Positions 35,901-46,239 are shown, counted from the stretch's first letter. The stretch: 64,000 nt of DNA from Oscarella lobularis (GCF_947507565.1 NC_089185.1:2418001-2482000), one strand, 5' to 3'. Translations and numbers: made by a program. The notes: generated by a model not told the origin, from the sequence alone.

Positions 35901-37906
35901 AGTTAGAAACGATGTTGTTTCTTACAATCACTGAGCCCACAGTAAGTGAACTATAAATTTCAAGTGCTGCACCTGACACTCTTGTCACAACGTTCCTTTC
36001 AACAAGAAATGTCCTTTGTCCTGATCCTCTGCTCATGTACAATCCAAATCCATACCAAGTTGATCCATTGATGATGTTTTCAACAAAAACCACGTCTCCA
36101 TTTCCTGTTGAAAATCTGAATCTAACCATACCAGTACTCAGAACCCGAGAATGAAGCATACGGCTTTTCGTAAACGCGCCACCCAAAAACACTCCGTAAC
36201 TTGGACATCCCCTAGCCTTATTGCATTGAATAACGGTAAAAACAATCTCAACCAAGTTCCCTTGCCCAACAATATGCATACCACCGTACCAATCAACGTG
36301 CCCTTCAATAAACACGGTACCTAGAAACCCACGAAACTGTAGTCCATACGTCCACCACGGCAAGCGTGCTGACGAGTCTCCTGTAGAGCAGTTTATCAAG
36401 TCAACCTGTCGTGAATCCAGTCGATGACGACTAACGTATGCCCTCGCATTGCCGTAGATAGATGAATGAAAATAAAAGATCACTTGATGATAGTCAACTG
36501 TCATGCTGTCAGGAATAGTAAGATGAGCAGTTGGTGACAATGTCAGCTGCAAGTAGTCAAAGCCTGTGTAGTTATCGTAAATACGAAACGATTTCGAAGA
36601 GGGAGACTGAAGCAGGAACTCATCAAAAGATATCGTCATCCCATAGCCTGGATCTGTCTCTAGCACGTGAGTGACGTAGCGGGAGTGCATGTCTGTTTGA
36701 GTGAAATTGATATAACCACCGCTGTCATTAACGAAGTGAGACTCGGTGCTCCCTCCATTCTCTATGCTACCGAAATCGTACGAGGAAACGTCTTTCACCT
36801 CAGGACGGGCCAATAGCAGCGCTATCCTCGTAAGATCAATTCTGCACTTATCAAAACGACAATTGACGCACTTCAAGCGACGAGATGACCGCCCACTCAA
36901 TCCAAATCCGGTGCAATTAAGAACCTTGAGATTCTCAATGTATATATCAGCGTGAACGTCGTTCAATAGGATATTTGAAGAGCGACTACTCGAGATAGTC
37001 ACGTTCACCATTTCCGCCAGAGCAGTGTCTGCTGTAATAGCAGCAACGGTTTGATCCGGCTCCGAGCGCCGAATCTCATCCGGTACAACTCCAGTACGCG
37101 AAATCCTCACGTTCTTCAAAACGCTTGAAGTCGAAAATTCTCTTGTTCCATTCACCGTACTTTCGCTGGCGCCGCCCGAGGCAAACACGATACCGCCCCA
37201 AAATCCAACGCTTCCTTTACCGCAAACGACGCCCACGTCCTCGAAGTGATTACATTGACTCCTATTCCAGCGCTCCGCCGAACAATCCAAAAGGGAATTT
37301 TCCGCACCGTCGCAATGCACATTTGACAGTCCAATGATTCCACTTCCCGGACCGAATCGTCGTGTACTGTAGTCGGAACCAATGGGATTATTGAACCCGA
37401 GATGACGGCAAACAACCCTCGCGTTGTACACACTCCAATTATCGTCGCACACGGTGCCCCAACTCCCACTCGCTGCATCATACACTTCGATTCGCCCCTC
37501 GCGAGATGAATTACCGCCCACCAGACGGAGAACATCTGAATCGATTCCCGCCGACGCAAAGTGATGCATACTAATTTCTCGCTCACGCGTTCCCTCCGCT
37601 TTGACCGTTCCGTTGACGATAAGGCGAACGCGAGCTTGGAAGTTCATCTCAACGCCGGCTTCAATCGTGAGAGTCGTGTTCTCAGACACGATCAGATCTT
37701 TGGTAACGGCGTAGGGACTTTTCGCCAGTGAAAGTATCGCATCTGATGAGTAAATTCCCCCAATGTTCGTTTTGATACACGCTTTATAGAAAAAGAAAGA
37801 GTTCGTCAATTTTGGAGGAACTTGAGGCCGAACGGCACTTACAAACTCTTTTGCTGCATAGCAAACCGAGAACGCAGATAAAAAGACCCTGTAACCAGTG
37901 GAACAT
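20910..37906 (-). CDS. Giant receptor: Bark/Anakonda-like ectodomain fused to VWD-EGF-cadherin, single TM
   Basis: Predicted as one gene. The ATG at 37906 opens a 64-bp exon encoding a signal peptide ([18 protein letters not shown]). A 41-60 bp intron leads in frame to a 6.3-kb exon (37781-31479) with a triple beta-helix/SRCR/CUB-like repeat. A beta-helix exon, a C-type lectin domain (about 30420-29990), EGF and PSI-like exons (about 29665-29230), a large cysteine-poor exon (29030-27930), Cys-rich exons, VWD (about 25985-25310), an EGF array, seven cadherin repeats, a TM helix (about 21255-21170) and a tail of about 65 residues with NPVF follow. The stop is at 20910. Introns are mostly about 50-70 bp, but one of about 325 bp after the lectin exon is longer, so two adjacent genes are the alternative. 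Against that, the downstream part has no signal peptide of its own and the frame continues. Likely a surface adhesion or junction protein. No catenin-binding tail is visible. Confidence 0.72.
21300..23720 (-). other. Seven cadherin repeats of the giant gene
   Basis: I count seven consecutive repeats. Typical calcium motifs are present but uneven: DxD/DxND linkers such as NVNDNAPQF and DVNDNSPVF (after repeats 4 and 6) are canonical, while repeats 2, 3 and 5 have degenerate ends. ATDLDSG and ASDSDSG (DxD type) are seen. A 54-bp intron interrupts repeat 7. The last repeat is followed by a short Cys/Ser/Pro segment and, one exon later, the TM helix. Confidence 0.9.
23850..24880 (-). other. EGF-like array of the giant gene
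   Basis: Roughly nine to ten EGF-like modules of about 30-33 residues with the tenascin/teneurin-style pattern ([19 protein letters not shown]). They run across several exons and lead directly into the cadherin repeats through CDQLAGDN. A further one to two EGF modules lie earlier, near 29665-29470. Confidence 0.85.
25247..25985 (-). other. VWD domain of the giant gene
   Basis: [12 protein letters not shown], split by a 50-bp intron before [14 protein letters not shown], is the start signature of a von Willebrand factor type D domain. [19 protein letters not shown] (about 25400-25340) is its end signature. Downstream exons (WSWNHSNF, then LTECIFDVA) resemble the SW-containing segment after VWD in MUC4/SUSD2-type proteins. 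Upstream exons (27000-26100) are Cys-rich and end in an EGF-like module. Confidence 0.82.
29991..30420 (-). other. C-type lectin-like domain exons of the giant gene
   Basis: Two exons. The first holds CPFGWV and [18 protein letters not shown]. The second (from about 30272) holds [31 protein letters not shown] and CDEEC...FYC, the classic WIW/WxDG and paired-Cys pattern. The EPN/QPD sugar motif is not evident, so calcium-dependent sugar binding is doubtful. If the following GT donor (G then GTATGG) is not used, the frame reads five more residues into a stop at 29979. Confidence 0.85.
31479..37781 (-). other. 6.3-kb exon: three units of beta-helix, SRCR and CUB-like segment
   Basis: Part of the giant gene. 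Each unit opens with SPY/SPF followed by a strand-rich IEAG/VEAG motif ([27 protein letters not shown]). An SRCR domain comes next: unit 1 near 37560-37190 with GTVCDDNW and VVCRHLGF, unit 2 near 35080-34760 and divergent, unit 3 near 32590-32260. Each unit then has right-handed beta-helix repeats rich in NNxI/NTF turns and a CUB-like segment. Units 1 and 2 close with NYWGT followed by a RIxDF motif (near 35460 and 32985). The third closes in the next exon with NWWGT (near 30600). This three-unit plan is the published architecture of Drosophila Bark beetle/Anakonda, a tricellular-junction protein. The family match is from motif order, not from a search. Confidence 0.8.
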
Positions 37907-38200
37907 GGTCAGTCTCTGTGTAGACGAATTGCTGTGGTTCAGAAAACGATGAAACGCTGTTACAATAGGCAGAGACGAGAGACAACAACACTTGACTTGC
38001 GACTGCTGAATTAACAATATCTTTTCTGGGCGCGCATGCGTACGGGGCACACAGCTAGGGGCACGTAGACGCCCCTTTCGAAGAGTTGATCTTTCGCCTT
38101 TTTTCGCAGCCGGCATGCACGCTGAGCTCTTCTGCGAGAAGCACGCTGAGTTTTTCAGTCAAACAACATCGCTTTCGTTTGAGCCTCTGCAAAGATCGAT

Positions 38201-38463
38201 ATGTCGACAGTAGCAGTACGTGGGGGTCTGGACACTCTGGACCGCGAGCGTACGTACGTGGGCCGCGGCCGGTTCTTTCCTCCGCTTGGGCATCTTTTCA
38301 AACGTGGCAGATCGCTTGGACACGACGTGAATTCGAGTCGTTCTTCGGCGTTTTGATCTCGTTTCTTTCGTTTTAGTTGCCGAAGGGGAAGTTGATAGAG
38401 CCCGTCGAGTCGTCGGAGAAGACTGACGAATTGGTGGAGATGCTTTTTGGAATGTTCCCTTAG
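38201..38463 (+). CDS. Putative small two-exon protein, unassigned
   Basis: Exon 1 (38201-38326) starts MSTVAVRGG and is Gly/Arg-rich. A 50-bp intron (GTGAAT...TTTTAG) leads in frame to exon 2 (38377-38463), which ends VEMLFGMFP. Total is about 70 residues. The acidic C-terminus, correct phase and small intron typical of this genome support it. The family is not recognised. It would be transcribed divergently from the giant gene at 37906, with about 300 bp between the starts. Confidence 0.42.
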
Positions 38464-38500
38464 GGAGATACTGGACAGTGGTCCTAAGGAACGCGGAGAG

Positions 38501-38845
38501 TTATTTGATTTGGCGTGGACGATAAACGACCGCGTTAGGCTTGCTTATACCGTAGTAGAACGGTAGGTAATGCAACAATATTCTTAGCTCACCCCTTTGC
38601 ACTGAAGCGTTTTCTGGCTTCGAAAGCAGAATCCTACGTCCGCCATCTTTTTGCGACGCGGGCATGCGCAATAGAGCATAAACGAAATGGTTCGAATCGG
38701 CCTTCCGAGGCTCCTTCATCCACTTTTGGCGCTCGACGAGCTTTTTCCGCAGCTTTTCTATACGTTCTTTAAGTCGCTCGCGCGAAAAGAAGTCAATAGA
38801 GCTGAAAATGGCTTCCCGTAAGTACGGCAGATGAGACGAGTGCAC
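38501..38845 (-). CDS. Hypothetical basic coiled-coil-like ORF
   Basis: 114 codons. Residues about 18-45 are strongly charged and helical (LKERIEKLRKKLVERQKW). Nothing in it matches a family I know. A plus-strand ATG with a strong GTAAGT donor lies in the same place (near 38809), so the true strand and exon structure are uncertain. A second start, in an AAGATGGCGG context, occurs near 38650 on the minus strand in another frame. Confidence 0.3.
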   Translation of the reverse strand: MHSSHLPYLREAIFSSIDFFSRERLKERIEKLRKKLVERQKWMKEPRKADSNHFVYALLRMPASQKDGGRRILLSKPENASVQRGELRILLHYLPFYYGISKPNAVVYRPRQIK

Positions 38846-38849
38846 AAAA

Positions 38850-40490
38850 CGACTCGCGAGCTTCAGGGACTCCTGAAAGTGTTTTCTGATCGACTAGAAA
38901 CTCGATGGACTCGCTCGTACGACTGGGAAGATGACTCGTAGGCTCCTCGTCCTCCTAGGTCACGTGTAGCCTAGAGCTCGAGATAGAGGTACTACATGCA
39001 GAGCGGGAGGAAATTTTGATAAGGCGCCTAATTGCTAGGTCAACCGATTCTTTTCACGGGCCGTCAAACGTTTTAGTTGAGTAATCGTTCTCTGCAGGCT
39101 AGCCACAAAATTATAATAAAGACCACAACAAACGATAGAATGCGACACATGAGCAACCGTGACATCGATTAGTTCGTGAAGTTTCATTATCTATCTAGTA
39201 CCTACCTACTTCGCAGACAACATTTTCGAACTCCAGCAAGGGTGATCAGTCCATAAGGTAAAGGGGTCAGATCCAACTCATCCAAGCTTATGAGCACATT
39301 CTTGGACGATGTGTCGTGTCACGTGTACAGATATCACTATAGACACATTCATTCCTTGTGAGAGCTAATCGAAAAGCTATTGATTGGCATTCGTGCTATT
39401 TACGCTGCGGAGACTAGACAACACAAAGCCTAGCATGTTCTGACGGCATGCGTGGACGGCTCCGCACGCTCGTCCTTACATTAAATTCACTTCCCACTGC
39501 ATCGATCGAGAAAAGCCATCTAATTTGCATGAGACTATGGGTATGGGGACTTGCACGCATTCATTGCTCGAAGGTCAAACTTGGCCACTTGTGGCACGAT
39601 CCTATCAATCACGAACGCGTCAACAGACTATCACGAACTGGGACAGGTGTTCATGCAACAAAGACGGGAACGATCCATCGTTCGAAAGTGACGACGAAGT
39701 TCATAACGAAGAAAAACGTCAAAAGATACGTACATCGATTCGTCGCATCGGCGGCATTATTTCTTCCTAACTAGATTGTCTATTCTATTCGTCGTACGTG
39801 CGAAATCGGCTTGAATCCGTCGGACGACCACAAGGAAACAATTCAAACGTTGGGGGTGCTCTGAGGCGCAACGAAGCTGCCCACGACGTGGCTTGGTCTC
39901 TCTGACTCAATACTCCTCCGAAGTAAAGTGGGTTCCATGAAGACTGCTGCATGCATTGGCCTGCAGCTTGTAATAAAAAGCCAACGATTCTGCTGCAGGC
40001 GGAGTACTACTTTTAGACAAAGGCTTCCAGACGCTAAACGCCAAAGCTATTGTAAGAAAAAGTACTAACCACCACTAGACAACGCTGGTGCCGTGTTCTG
40101 ACGCAGTGAGCAGCCCTGGCTGCCCTTAGCATCCTAAAGCTGTTGGTTGCGGCGCCGAGTCCCTGCATGGGCCGCAACCCACGGCCGCCCCGAACAATAG
40201 AAGGCGAACTTTGTACCAACTGATGTTCTAGACTCTAACATCAGTTCTGTCTTACGTTGCCACCTGGCTCAGATATTCGCTTAGCTTCATTTCTTTCTTA
40301 ATATTCCGTATTTATCAGTCTGTGACTGTTGTGGTGCATTGTCCCCGGGCCTGGGCGTTTCTACACAAATACGACTCATAATTATCATAACGTCAAGAGT
40401 AAACCGGAATGCCCGCGTTGTTACAGCGATCAAAACGCGGGCCTTAGACCCGGTTTCCAAACAAACCACGGGCTCGGGCTTTACACCGTC
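38850..40490. other. Gene-poor stretch with perfect hairpins
   Basis: No convincing gene. Overlapping open frames at 39448-39774 have no signature. Two perfect hairpins lie close together at 40145-40179 (9-bp arms GGTTGCGGC/GCCGCAACC) and 40218-40246 (10-bp arms), upstream of the gene at 40544. Confidence 0.5.
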
Positions 40491-40491
40491 C

Positions 40492-40500
40492 TATATAAAG
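40492..40500 (+). promoter_or_regulatory. TATA box
   Basis: TATATAAAG lies 43 bp before the ATG at 40544, a usual core-promoter distance allowing a short leader. The same nonamer occurs upstream of the two small secreted-protein genes. Confidence 0.65.
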
Positions 40501-40543
40501 TCAAGTCAGACTCTTTGCTTGGCCATCTAGATTCTACAGCAGA

Positions 40544-41341
40544 ATGAAGTATATCCTTTACGCTGCCACGTGTCTGACAATTGCAACTGTGCTGGTAACA
40601 CGCACCGAGTGTGCACCTGCGCCTAACAGAAAACCACCCTTGCGTGGCGGTGCCACGCCTTCGCCTTCGGGGGCCTGTAGTTCTGCAGGTATTCCTGCAG
40701 GAGCTTCTGAGAACAGCAGCGTCTACTTGCTAGTAACTCCAAATGACGTCATAAACAAGAGATACGGCGATAGAGTTCGCCTTTACGAAAAACTTTCGGG
40801 TGGCTCGTCAATTTCTTTCAATGCAGGCAAAACGGACTTCAATTGATTGATGAGAATAACCTTAGCGGAGCCTAATGTGCTCGACGACTCAGCTCAATAC
40901 GTTGTCACAGCAACAATCGCTCATCGAAATCCAGTGTCAGTCACTACTGATATGGACCTTTACGTCACCGTGTCAGACGGAGTCAGCGCTGTTGGCTACT
41001 TGATTCTCGACGAAGCAAACAGAAAGTCAAGAGACACTATGTGGCCGTGCGAAGGATCGAATGGACGAACGTTCGTGGATCATAACTATGGGTGCACTCA
41101 GCTCAAGAGTCGAGGACCAACGAAGTTTTCGCCGCCGCACACAGTGCAAATGAAATTTGGCGGAGGCCATAAAGCGTTTGGAATAGGGAAAACGGTCTCT
41201 TACGTGACTGTGATGTCAACCCACGATTTTGCACGCACCTTGAAACCTGCAAATGGAATTTTCTTAGACATTTACCGTCACAATAAGGCCGAACAGTACA
41301 TCATCGATTTCATTGAGGTGGGACTTGAAAAAGAGATTTAG
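40544..41341 (+). pseudogene. Collagen-like secreted family member, internal stop, no collagen repeat
   Basis: The frame runs from a signal peptide (MKYILYAATCLTIATVLV) through the family's C-terminal domain (LVTPNDVINKRYGDRVRLYE ... FIDFIEVGLEKEI). One in-frame TGA (40844-40846) sits where the intact copies have an Arg codon (N-R-L-T/A-R-V); one C-to-T change in a CGA codon explains it. The frame is otherwise open to 41341. The Gly-X-Y stretch of the other members is replaced by a Pro/Gly/Ser-rich segment. Stop readthrough or a sequencing error cannot be excluded. A TATA box is present. Confidence 0.8.
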
Positions 41342-43139
41342 TGCGGACTCGGATCGGCAAGGTTGAGATTGAGACGTGAGCTTGTGTTGTAGTCATGTAG
41401 TACATACAGTAGCAGATTGTGTGATTGTCGCTATATATATGCCTAAATATAAATATCATTAGCAGTACATTAACGCTCCTAGTCTATTAGACTCTGAAAA
41501 ACGTACATCTATCAAGAACTTTATAGACTGCGTGCACTGCTTCAGGCGAGGAGAAGACGAATATGACTGAAGCTCAACGATTACAGAGCCATTTGCAGAT
41601 TTTCGCCTCGTAGGTAGGTTATAAGATTCTCTCGCGCCATGCTCCGCTTTCGTTCGAGCAGTGAGAACATTTCAGAAGCGAAATCTGCGGCAAGATTTCT
41701 CTCGCGTTTTAGCGTGCGTTAAGTAGCGGATTCCTCAGATTCTGCAGCCGATTGAGTCGAAAAAGACCAGCGAGAGCGGGCGAAGGAGGCTACTACTCTA
41801 GTAGAGACTACAAATATTTAAGCTGATCGTCTGCACGATTACGGTAACGCCAGAACTCGAGGCACAACCTGGAGCCTGCGCCTCCAAGTCGACGCGACAG
41901 CGCCAGTAGGAAGCTAGATTTGCGTTGAGAAATAATGAAACGGCACTGAGGCTACAACTGCCAAGTAGACTAAGATCGTAAGATGCTTCGATCATTTTCC
42001 TACTTCCGGCGGTGTGATGATGCTGGAGCGCGCTCCCGGTCCGAAAAAAGTCTACAGTCGAACTACTAGTAGCCTTGTGCGTATTTCGGGTCTTCAGCTA
42101 CCAAGTCCCCATGGTTTGCGAGGCATGCAGGTCCATCGGGCTCTTTCTAGAGGGACCACACCCTTTGCACCGGCTGTGCATGTTGATCGCGAAAGGCGCA
42201 CAGCGTTCTATAATCGGATTGATTAAATTAAGCCCGAAATCCTAATAAGAGGACCTTGCAAAGGGTGGGGTCCCGATACGGCCATCTCACGGCCACTATA
42301 TGCCCAAGGGTGCCTCCAAAACCTCTGGCCTCCGCTCTAAGTATTTCGACATACGATTTCTTACATGAGAGTCGGGCTCCTGGCGAAGTTTCCGTAGAAT
42401 CTGAGGGACCACACCTATCTGAAAGGGACACGTACAAGAAAGGTTTCTTCCTACGTTCTCGGTCTGGCGCGGTTTGACCGAATAAGCGTTCAGGATGGCG
42501 CCAATTCTTTTAGTCTGATTACAAATTGAAATCGTCCTAAACATAGGCCGCGACTAGACGGACGATAAGTAAGTGAATGAAGTCGCTGTTCCACCAGACG
42601 CCGGCCGCTTCAAGGTTCTCAATCAATGCCCCCATGGCAACTATTATTCGACCAAGTGAAAGGTGGCGGGGGACTGGCATATCTAGACCAACTGCGCCGC
42701 GAGACAGTCGCATTGGAAACTAAACTGCCAAAGTCAATAAATTATTCCTTATCTGGAAGTCTGATTAGACACGCCTCTGCTTTCTTACCAAACACAGTTG
42801 GAAGGTTTTTCGCTCCATGGAGCGCACCGCAATCCTGTCATATCAAAATAGGCATCCTTGCATGCATGCACGTCCTAGAGTAGTCTATACTAACCGTGCT
42901 ACCTTCTGGTGGCAGCGTTTTTAGCGCATCTTTTCCTTATTTTTCTAAACGTCTCTAGGATGTCAGGCACTTCGCCGCATATTTTCTAGAGTTTCAAACA
43001 GCAAGATCTCGAAGTGTCTAAGCTTTGGAAAAAGTATGGGCTTCTTGTTGAAGAAATCAGCCGAATTTGACTGTCGGCGACCATGCCACCTAACTGAATT
43101 TTATGCCAGCACAGCCACGACTGCTATTTTTAGCTCTAG
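41342..43139. other. Duplicated non-coding block, copy 1
   Basis: From about 41640 this is similar to 45230-46240; both start at GCGTGCGTTAAGTA and end in the promoter of a small secreted-protein gene. It holds the inverted-repeat element at 42152-42274. The open frames are not conserved between the two blocks, so I treat them as chance. Confidence 0.65.
42152..42274. repeat. Short element with 17-bp terminal inverted repeats, copy 1
   Basis: GGGACCACACCCTTTGC (42152-42168) faces GCAAAGGGTGGGGTCCC (42258-42274), 16 of 17 complementary. A further related GGGACCACACC motif occurs near 42408. The second copy is at 45655-45771. It could be a MITE, or just conserved dyad DNA within the duplicated block. 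Confidence 0.6.
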
Positions 43140-43148
43140 TATATAAAG
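43140..43148 (+). promoter_or_regulatory. TATA box
   Basis: TATATAAAG lies 48 bp before the ATG at 43196, at the matching place to the box at 46240. Confidence 0.65.
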
Positions 43149-43195
43149 GAGGACTACTCAACCCGGGAACTGTTAGAATACAGCTTCTCGAAGGG

Positions 43196-43504
43196 ATGCA
43201 GTGGTTTGTGCTCTTTCTTTCTGTTGTCTCTCTTTTGAGTCCGGCTCCATCCTTCACTTTTGCCGAAGTCTCAAAGTTTCGGAGCGTGGAAAAAAATGGT
43301 TTTTCCGGCGAAGTCCAACGCAAGCGAGAAGCTACTCAGCGCACATGTCCTCGTTATCTTACGTCTTACTCTTGGAAAGCTTGCTCCTACTGCAAGAAAG
43401 TTGAAACAGAATATTACAAATATGAAGAACTTATACTATATGCCACTAACAACTTGCCGTATTACCCCGAATTTTGCTGCTTACCGGTTTTTCCTGAAGT
43501 TTAG
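43196..43504 (+). CDS. Small secreted cysteine-containing protein, copy 1
   Basis: 102 residues. The signal peptide (MQWFVLFLSVVSLLSPAPS) and the next roughly 35 residues match the gene at 46300. Both have a basic stretch (VQRKR here, VQRRR there) that could be a propeptide cleavage site. The C-terminal part diverges fully and is shorter, keeping only a CSYC-type motif and CC. Because the reading frame of the partner's cysteine-rich part is not maintained, this copy may be decayed or frameshifted. Function unknown. Confidence 0.6.
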   Translation: MQWFVLFLSVVSLLSPAPSFTFAEVSKFRSVEKNGFSGEVQRKREATQRTCPRYLTSYSWKACSYCKKVETEYYKYEELILYATNNLPYYPEFCCLPVFPEV

Positions 43505-43929
43505 CAAAGTGCACCAAAATGTCTAGACCAGCATGCCGCATTAACGCGTTTTCAATTATCTAAGCTTCGCCTAAATAGCATAGACACGATGATTGAGCTC
43601 TTTTGTAAACGTTTCAGTCCTCTCCGCGTGATTACGTATGGGAGAGCAAGCAAACGTGTCGTCGAGTCATGGATCCATGATTGTATGCGTCGTGTCTCGA
43701 CAATTCATTCTATTAGCCTCGTTATGCTAGCAATGAGGGAAGAATGATTTGAGCTTTTCATAGCAAAGCTTTCGCTTGTTTGCTAGCATTGTGACTTTCG
43801 TTTCTGCTTATCAGATTTTCGTGTTCATCTCGTGTTCAAAGAATATTCGTAAATCCTTGCTTTAGCTAAAAAAATACAACAACAAAAGTGCAAGGGTTTC
43901 TGCAGTACTATCAAAGCACTAAGTTGTCT

Positions 43930-44872
43930 CTAGCTCTCTTTTTCAAGTTTCACTTCTATGAAGTCAATGATGTAATGCTCTCCAGGATCGTCACCGTAAA
44001 GGTCCAAGAAAACTCCTCTCGTCGGTTTCAACAGTCTGGAAAACTGATGGGTGTTGATAACATACAAGTCGGACACGGTTTTCCCAAATCCAAAAGCTCG
44101 ATCGTTGCCACCGAATTGTACTTGCATCGTATGATATGGTGAGAATCTGGTTTTTCCTGGATTTCTTCCAGCAGTACACGTATAATTTGTCAGTACTTCT
44201 GCACTGAGTCCTTCACACGCCACCATTGGAGCAGCGCCTCCTCTGTTCGATTCATCTAGTATAACGTAACCCACATCAGAGACCGTCAGAGACAAGGAGG
44301 TGGAGGTCCATGTCTCTTGTCACAGACACCGGATGTCGATGCGAGATTTTTGCTGTCACAATGTATCGAGAAGAGTCGTTGAGCATCTTCGGCTCAGCTA
44401 AAGTCACTCGCATCATTCGATTTAGCTTCGTCCTGCCTGTGCTGAAAGAAATGGACGACCCAATTGAAGGAGGCACCGTTTTATAAAAACGAATCCTCCG
44501 TCCATGTCTTTTGTATTTGATATCATCAGGACTTATCAGCAAATGAAAGCTAAAGGAGGGTTTTTCTTCTGTTCCCTGAGAACCTGGAGGTCCTTGAACT
44601 CCTGGAGGACCACGTTCTCCTGGATAACCAGAAGGTCCTTGCTTTCCTGGAGCACAAGGAGTTCCTGCAGGTCCTGGAGCACCTGCAGGACCACGCTCTC
44701 CCGGAGGTCCTGCTAGTCCGCCCCGTCCGTCTCTCCCATCTCGACCTGGCTGCGTACAACAACAGGAGGTCTCAGCCGTGTGTTTTTCGTAAGACATCGC
44801 AGCTGTGTCGTGAGAGAGGGACAGCAGCGCAGCTATAACGGTCAGACACGTCGTCTTGTAACCAAAATACAT
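43930..44872 (-). pseudogene. Collagen-like secreted family member with a frameshift
   Basis: The start is taken at 44872 (MYFGYKTT), which gives a proper signal peptide; an upstream ATG at 44893 is also in frame. A triple-Cys cluster (SCCCTQPG) follows, then about 20 Gly-X-Y triplets, longer than in the copies at 55 and 62 kb. The C-terminal domain is split at about 44280-44290: the frame ends VSDGL-stop and continues in another frame with VGYVILDESN. Two bases appear to be missing compared with the intact copies. The end is FIEVKLEKES. The upstream CTATAAAAT box (44908-44916) suggests the locus was, or is, transcribed. Confidence 0.8.
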
Positions 44873-44907
44873 TGTTGTGTTGTGAATGGTCAAGCGACAT
44901 GACGCAA

Positions 44908-44916
44908 ATTTTATAG
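44908..44916 (-). promoter_or_regulatory. TATA-like box
   Basis: CTATAAAAT on the minus strand, about 36 bp before the ATG at 44872. Confidence 0.5.
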
Positions 44917-46239
44917 AGGGTCAAAGCCCGGTGTACGGAATTTAAATACGGTATCTGCTGTCCGGGTCTACACTTAAGCTTAACAGGTGGACGTCTCAAA
45001 TGGTGAAAAATCGGTGCGGAGTCTTATAGAAAAAGCGGTGCCCGTGACCGAGGGAAGGGGGTACAGAACATAGACTAGTCTACACTATACAGCTTGGCCA
45101 CAGTTCTACTCCGGCAATTACTGCACCTCTGACATTTTTCAGCCACGTTCTAAGATTTTCCTTCATCTTGGCTCTCTATCCTTTGAGCAACAACCGTTTC
45201 TCCACGGTAGACAAGAGCTGTAATGTTTTGCTTTTAGCGTGCGTTAAGTATTGCAATTCGACTGATTCTGCCCGATTCGCCGGCCGAAAGGGACCGGCGA
45301 GAGCAGGCGAGGGAGACTACTAGTAGTAGAAACGAGTGAGAATTTACCCGACCTTCTGCGCGATCACGTAAAGATTAGAGCTCGGGTCACAACTTGATGG
45401 CTGCAATCTGCGCCTCTGTGTAGACGTGGCACCGCCAGGAGCACGCTAGATTTGCTTCGAGAGAGAATTTAGCGGCACTACGGCCCAAGTGACCTGAGAT
45501 CGTAAGACGTTTCATCACTTCCGGCGTTGGGATTGCCTGTCGCAAATTACAGTCGAACTAGTCTTACGCTTATGCCGGAACATCAGCTAGTGGTTAGTTC
45601 CTTTTGTTCGCGAGACGTTGAGGTTCATCACGCTCTTTCTAGAGTCTTTCTCGACGGACCACACCCTTTGCACCGGTTGTGTTCGAAAGGCGCACAGCTA
45701 GCCTTCTATAATCGGATTTATTAAATTAAGCCCGAAATCCTAATAAGAGGATCTCGCAAAGGGTGTGGTCCTGATACTGCCATCTCACTGGCAGTGTGGC
45801 ATGATTCAAGGGTGTTTGAGTGAACACGGTCACTCAAAAGTAAATCGAGATACGATTTTCTTACTTGAGAGTGGCGCGGAAGGCAAAGTTTTCGTACAAT
45901 CTGAGGGACCACACCTATCTGAAGCAAGCATGAGAAAGGTTGCTTTCTTTTCTATGTTCTCAAGCGGTTGGACTAAATAAGTATTAGGGTGGTGCCAATT
46001 CTTTTAGTCTGATTGCAAATTGGAATCGCTAAACATAGACTGCTGCTAGACAGTCGATAAGTAGGTGAATGAAGTGAAAACGGAATTCCGAAAAATTAGC
46101 TAGGTTGGTCGCAGACGGCCATAGATAGACAAATGTGCACACAGACTGTTTGGCAGAAGATAAGAACCGCAATTACGGTATATACCAGCGAGGCGAACGC
46201 GAAGCCTTTATCACTCAACTGCTATTTTTATTGCCAGTG
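44917..46239. other. Duplicated non-coding block, copy 2
   Basis: From about 45230 it mirrors 41640-43139 with many small indels. It contains the second inverted-repeat element. No coding frame is shared by both copies. Confidence 0.65.
45655..45771. repeat. Short element with perfect 16-bp terminal inverted repeats, copy 2
   Basis: GGACCACACCCTTTGC (about 45656-45671) is the exact reverse complement of GCAAAGGGTGTGGTCC (about 45756-45771). The interior is similar to 42169-42257. Confidence 0.65.

Noticed and set aside
39448-39774. Two overlapping plus-strand frames, one acidic/basic at its end
   Set aside because: No motif, no splice-supported extension and no paralog in the window.
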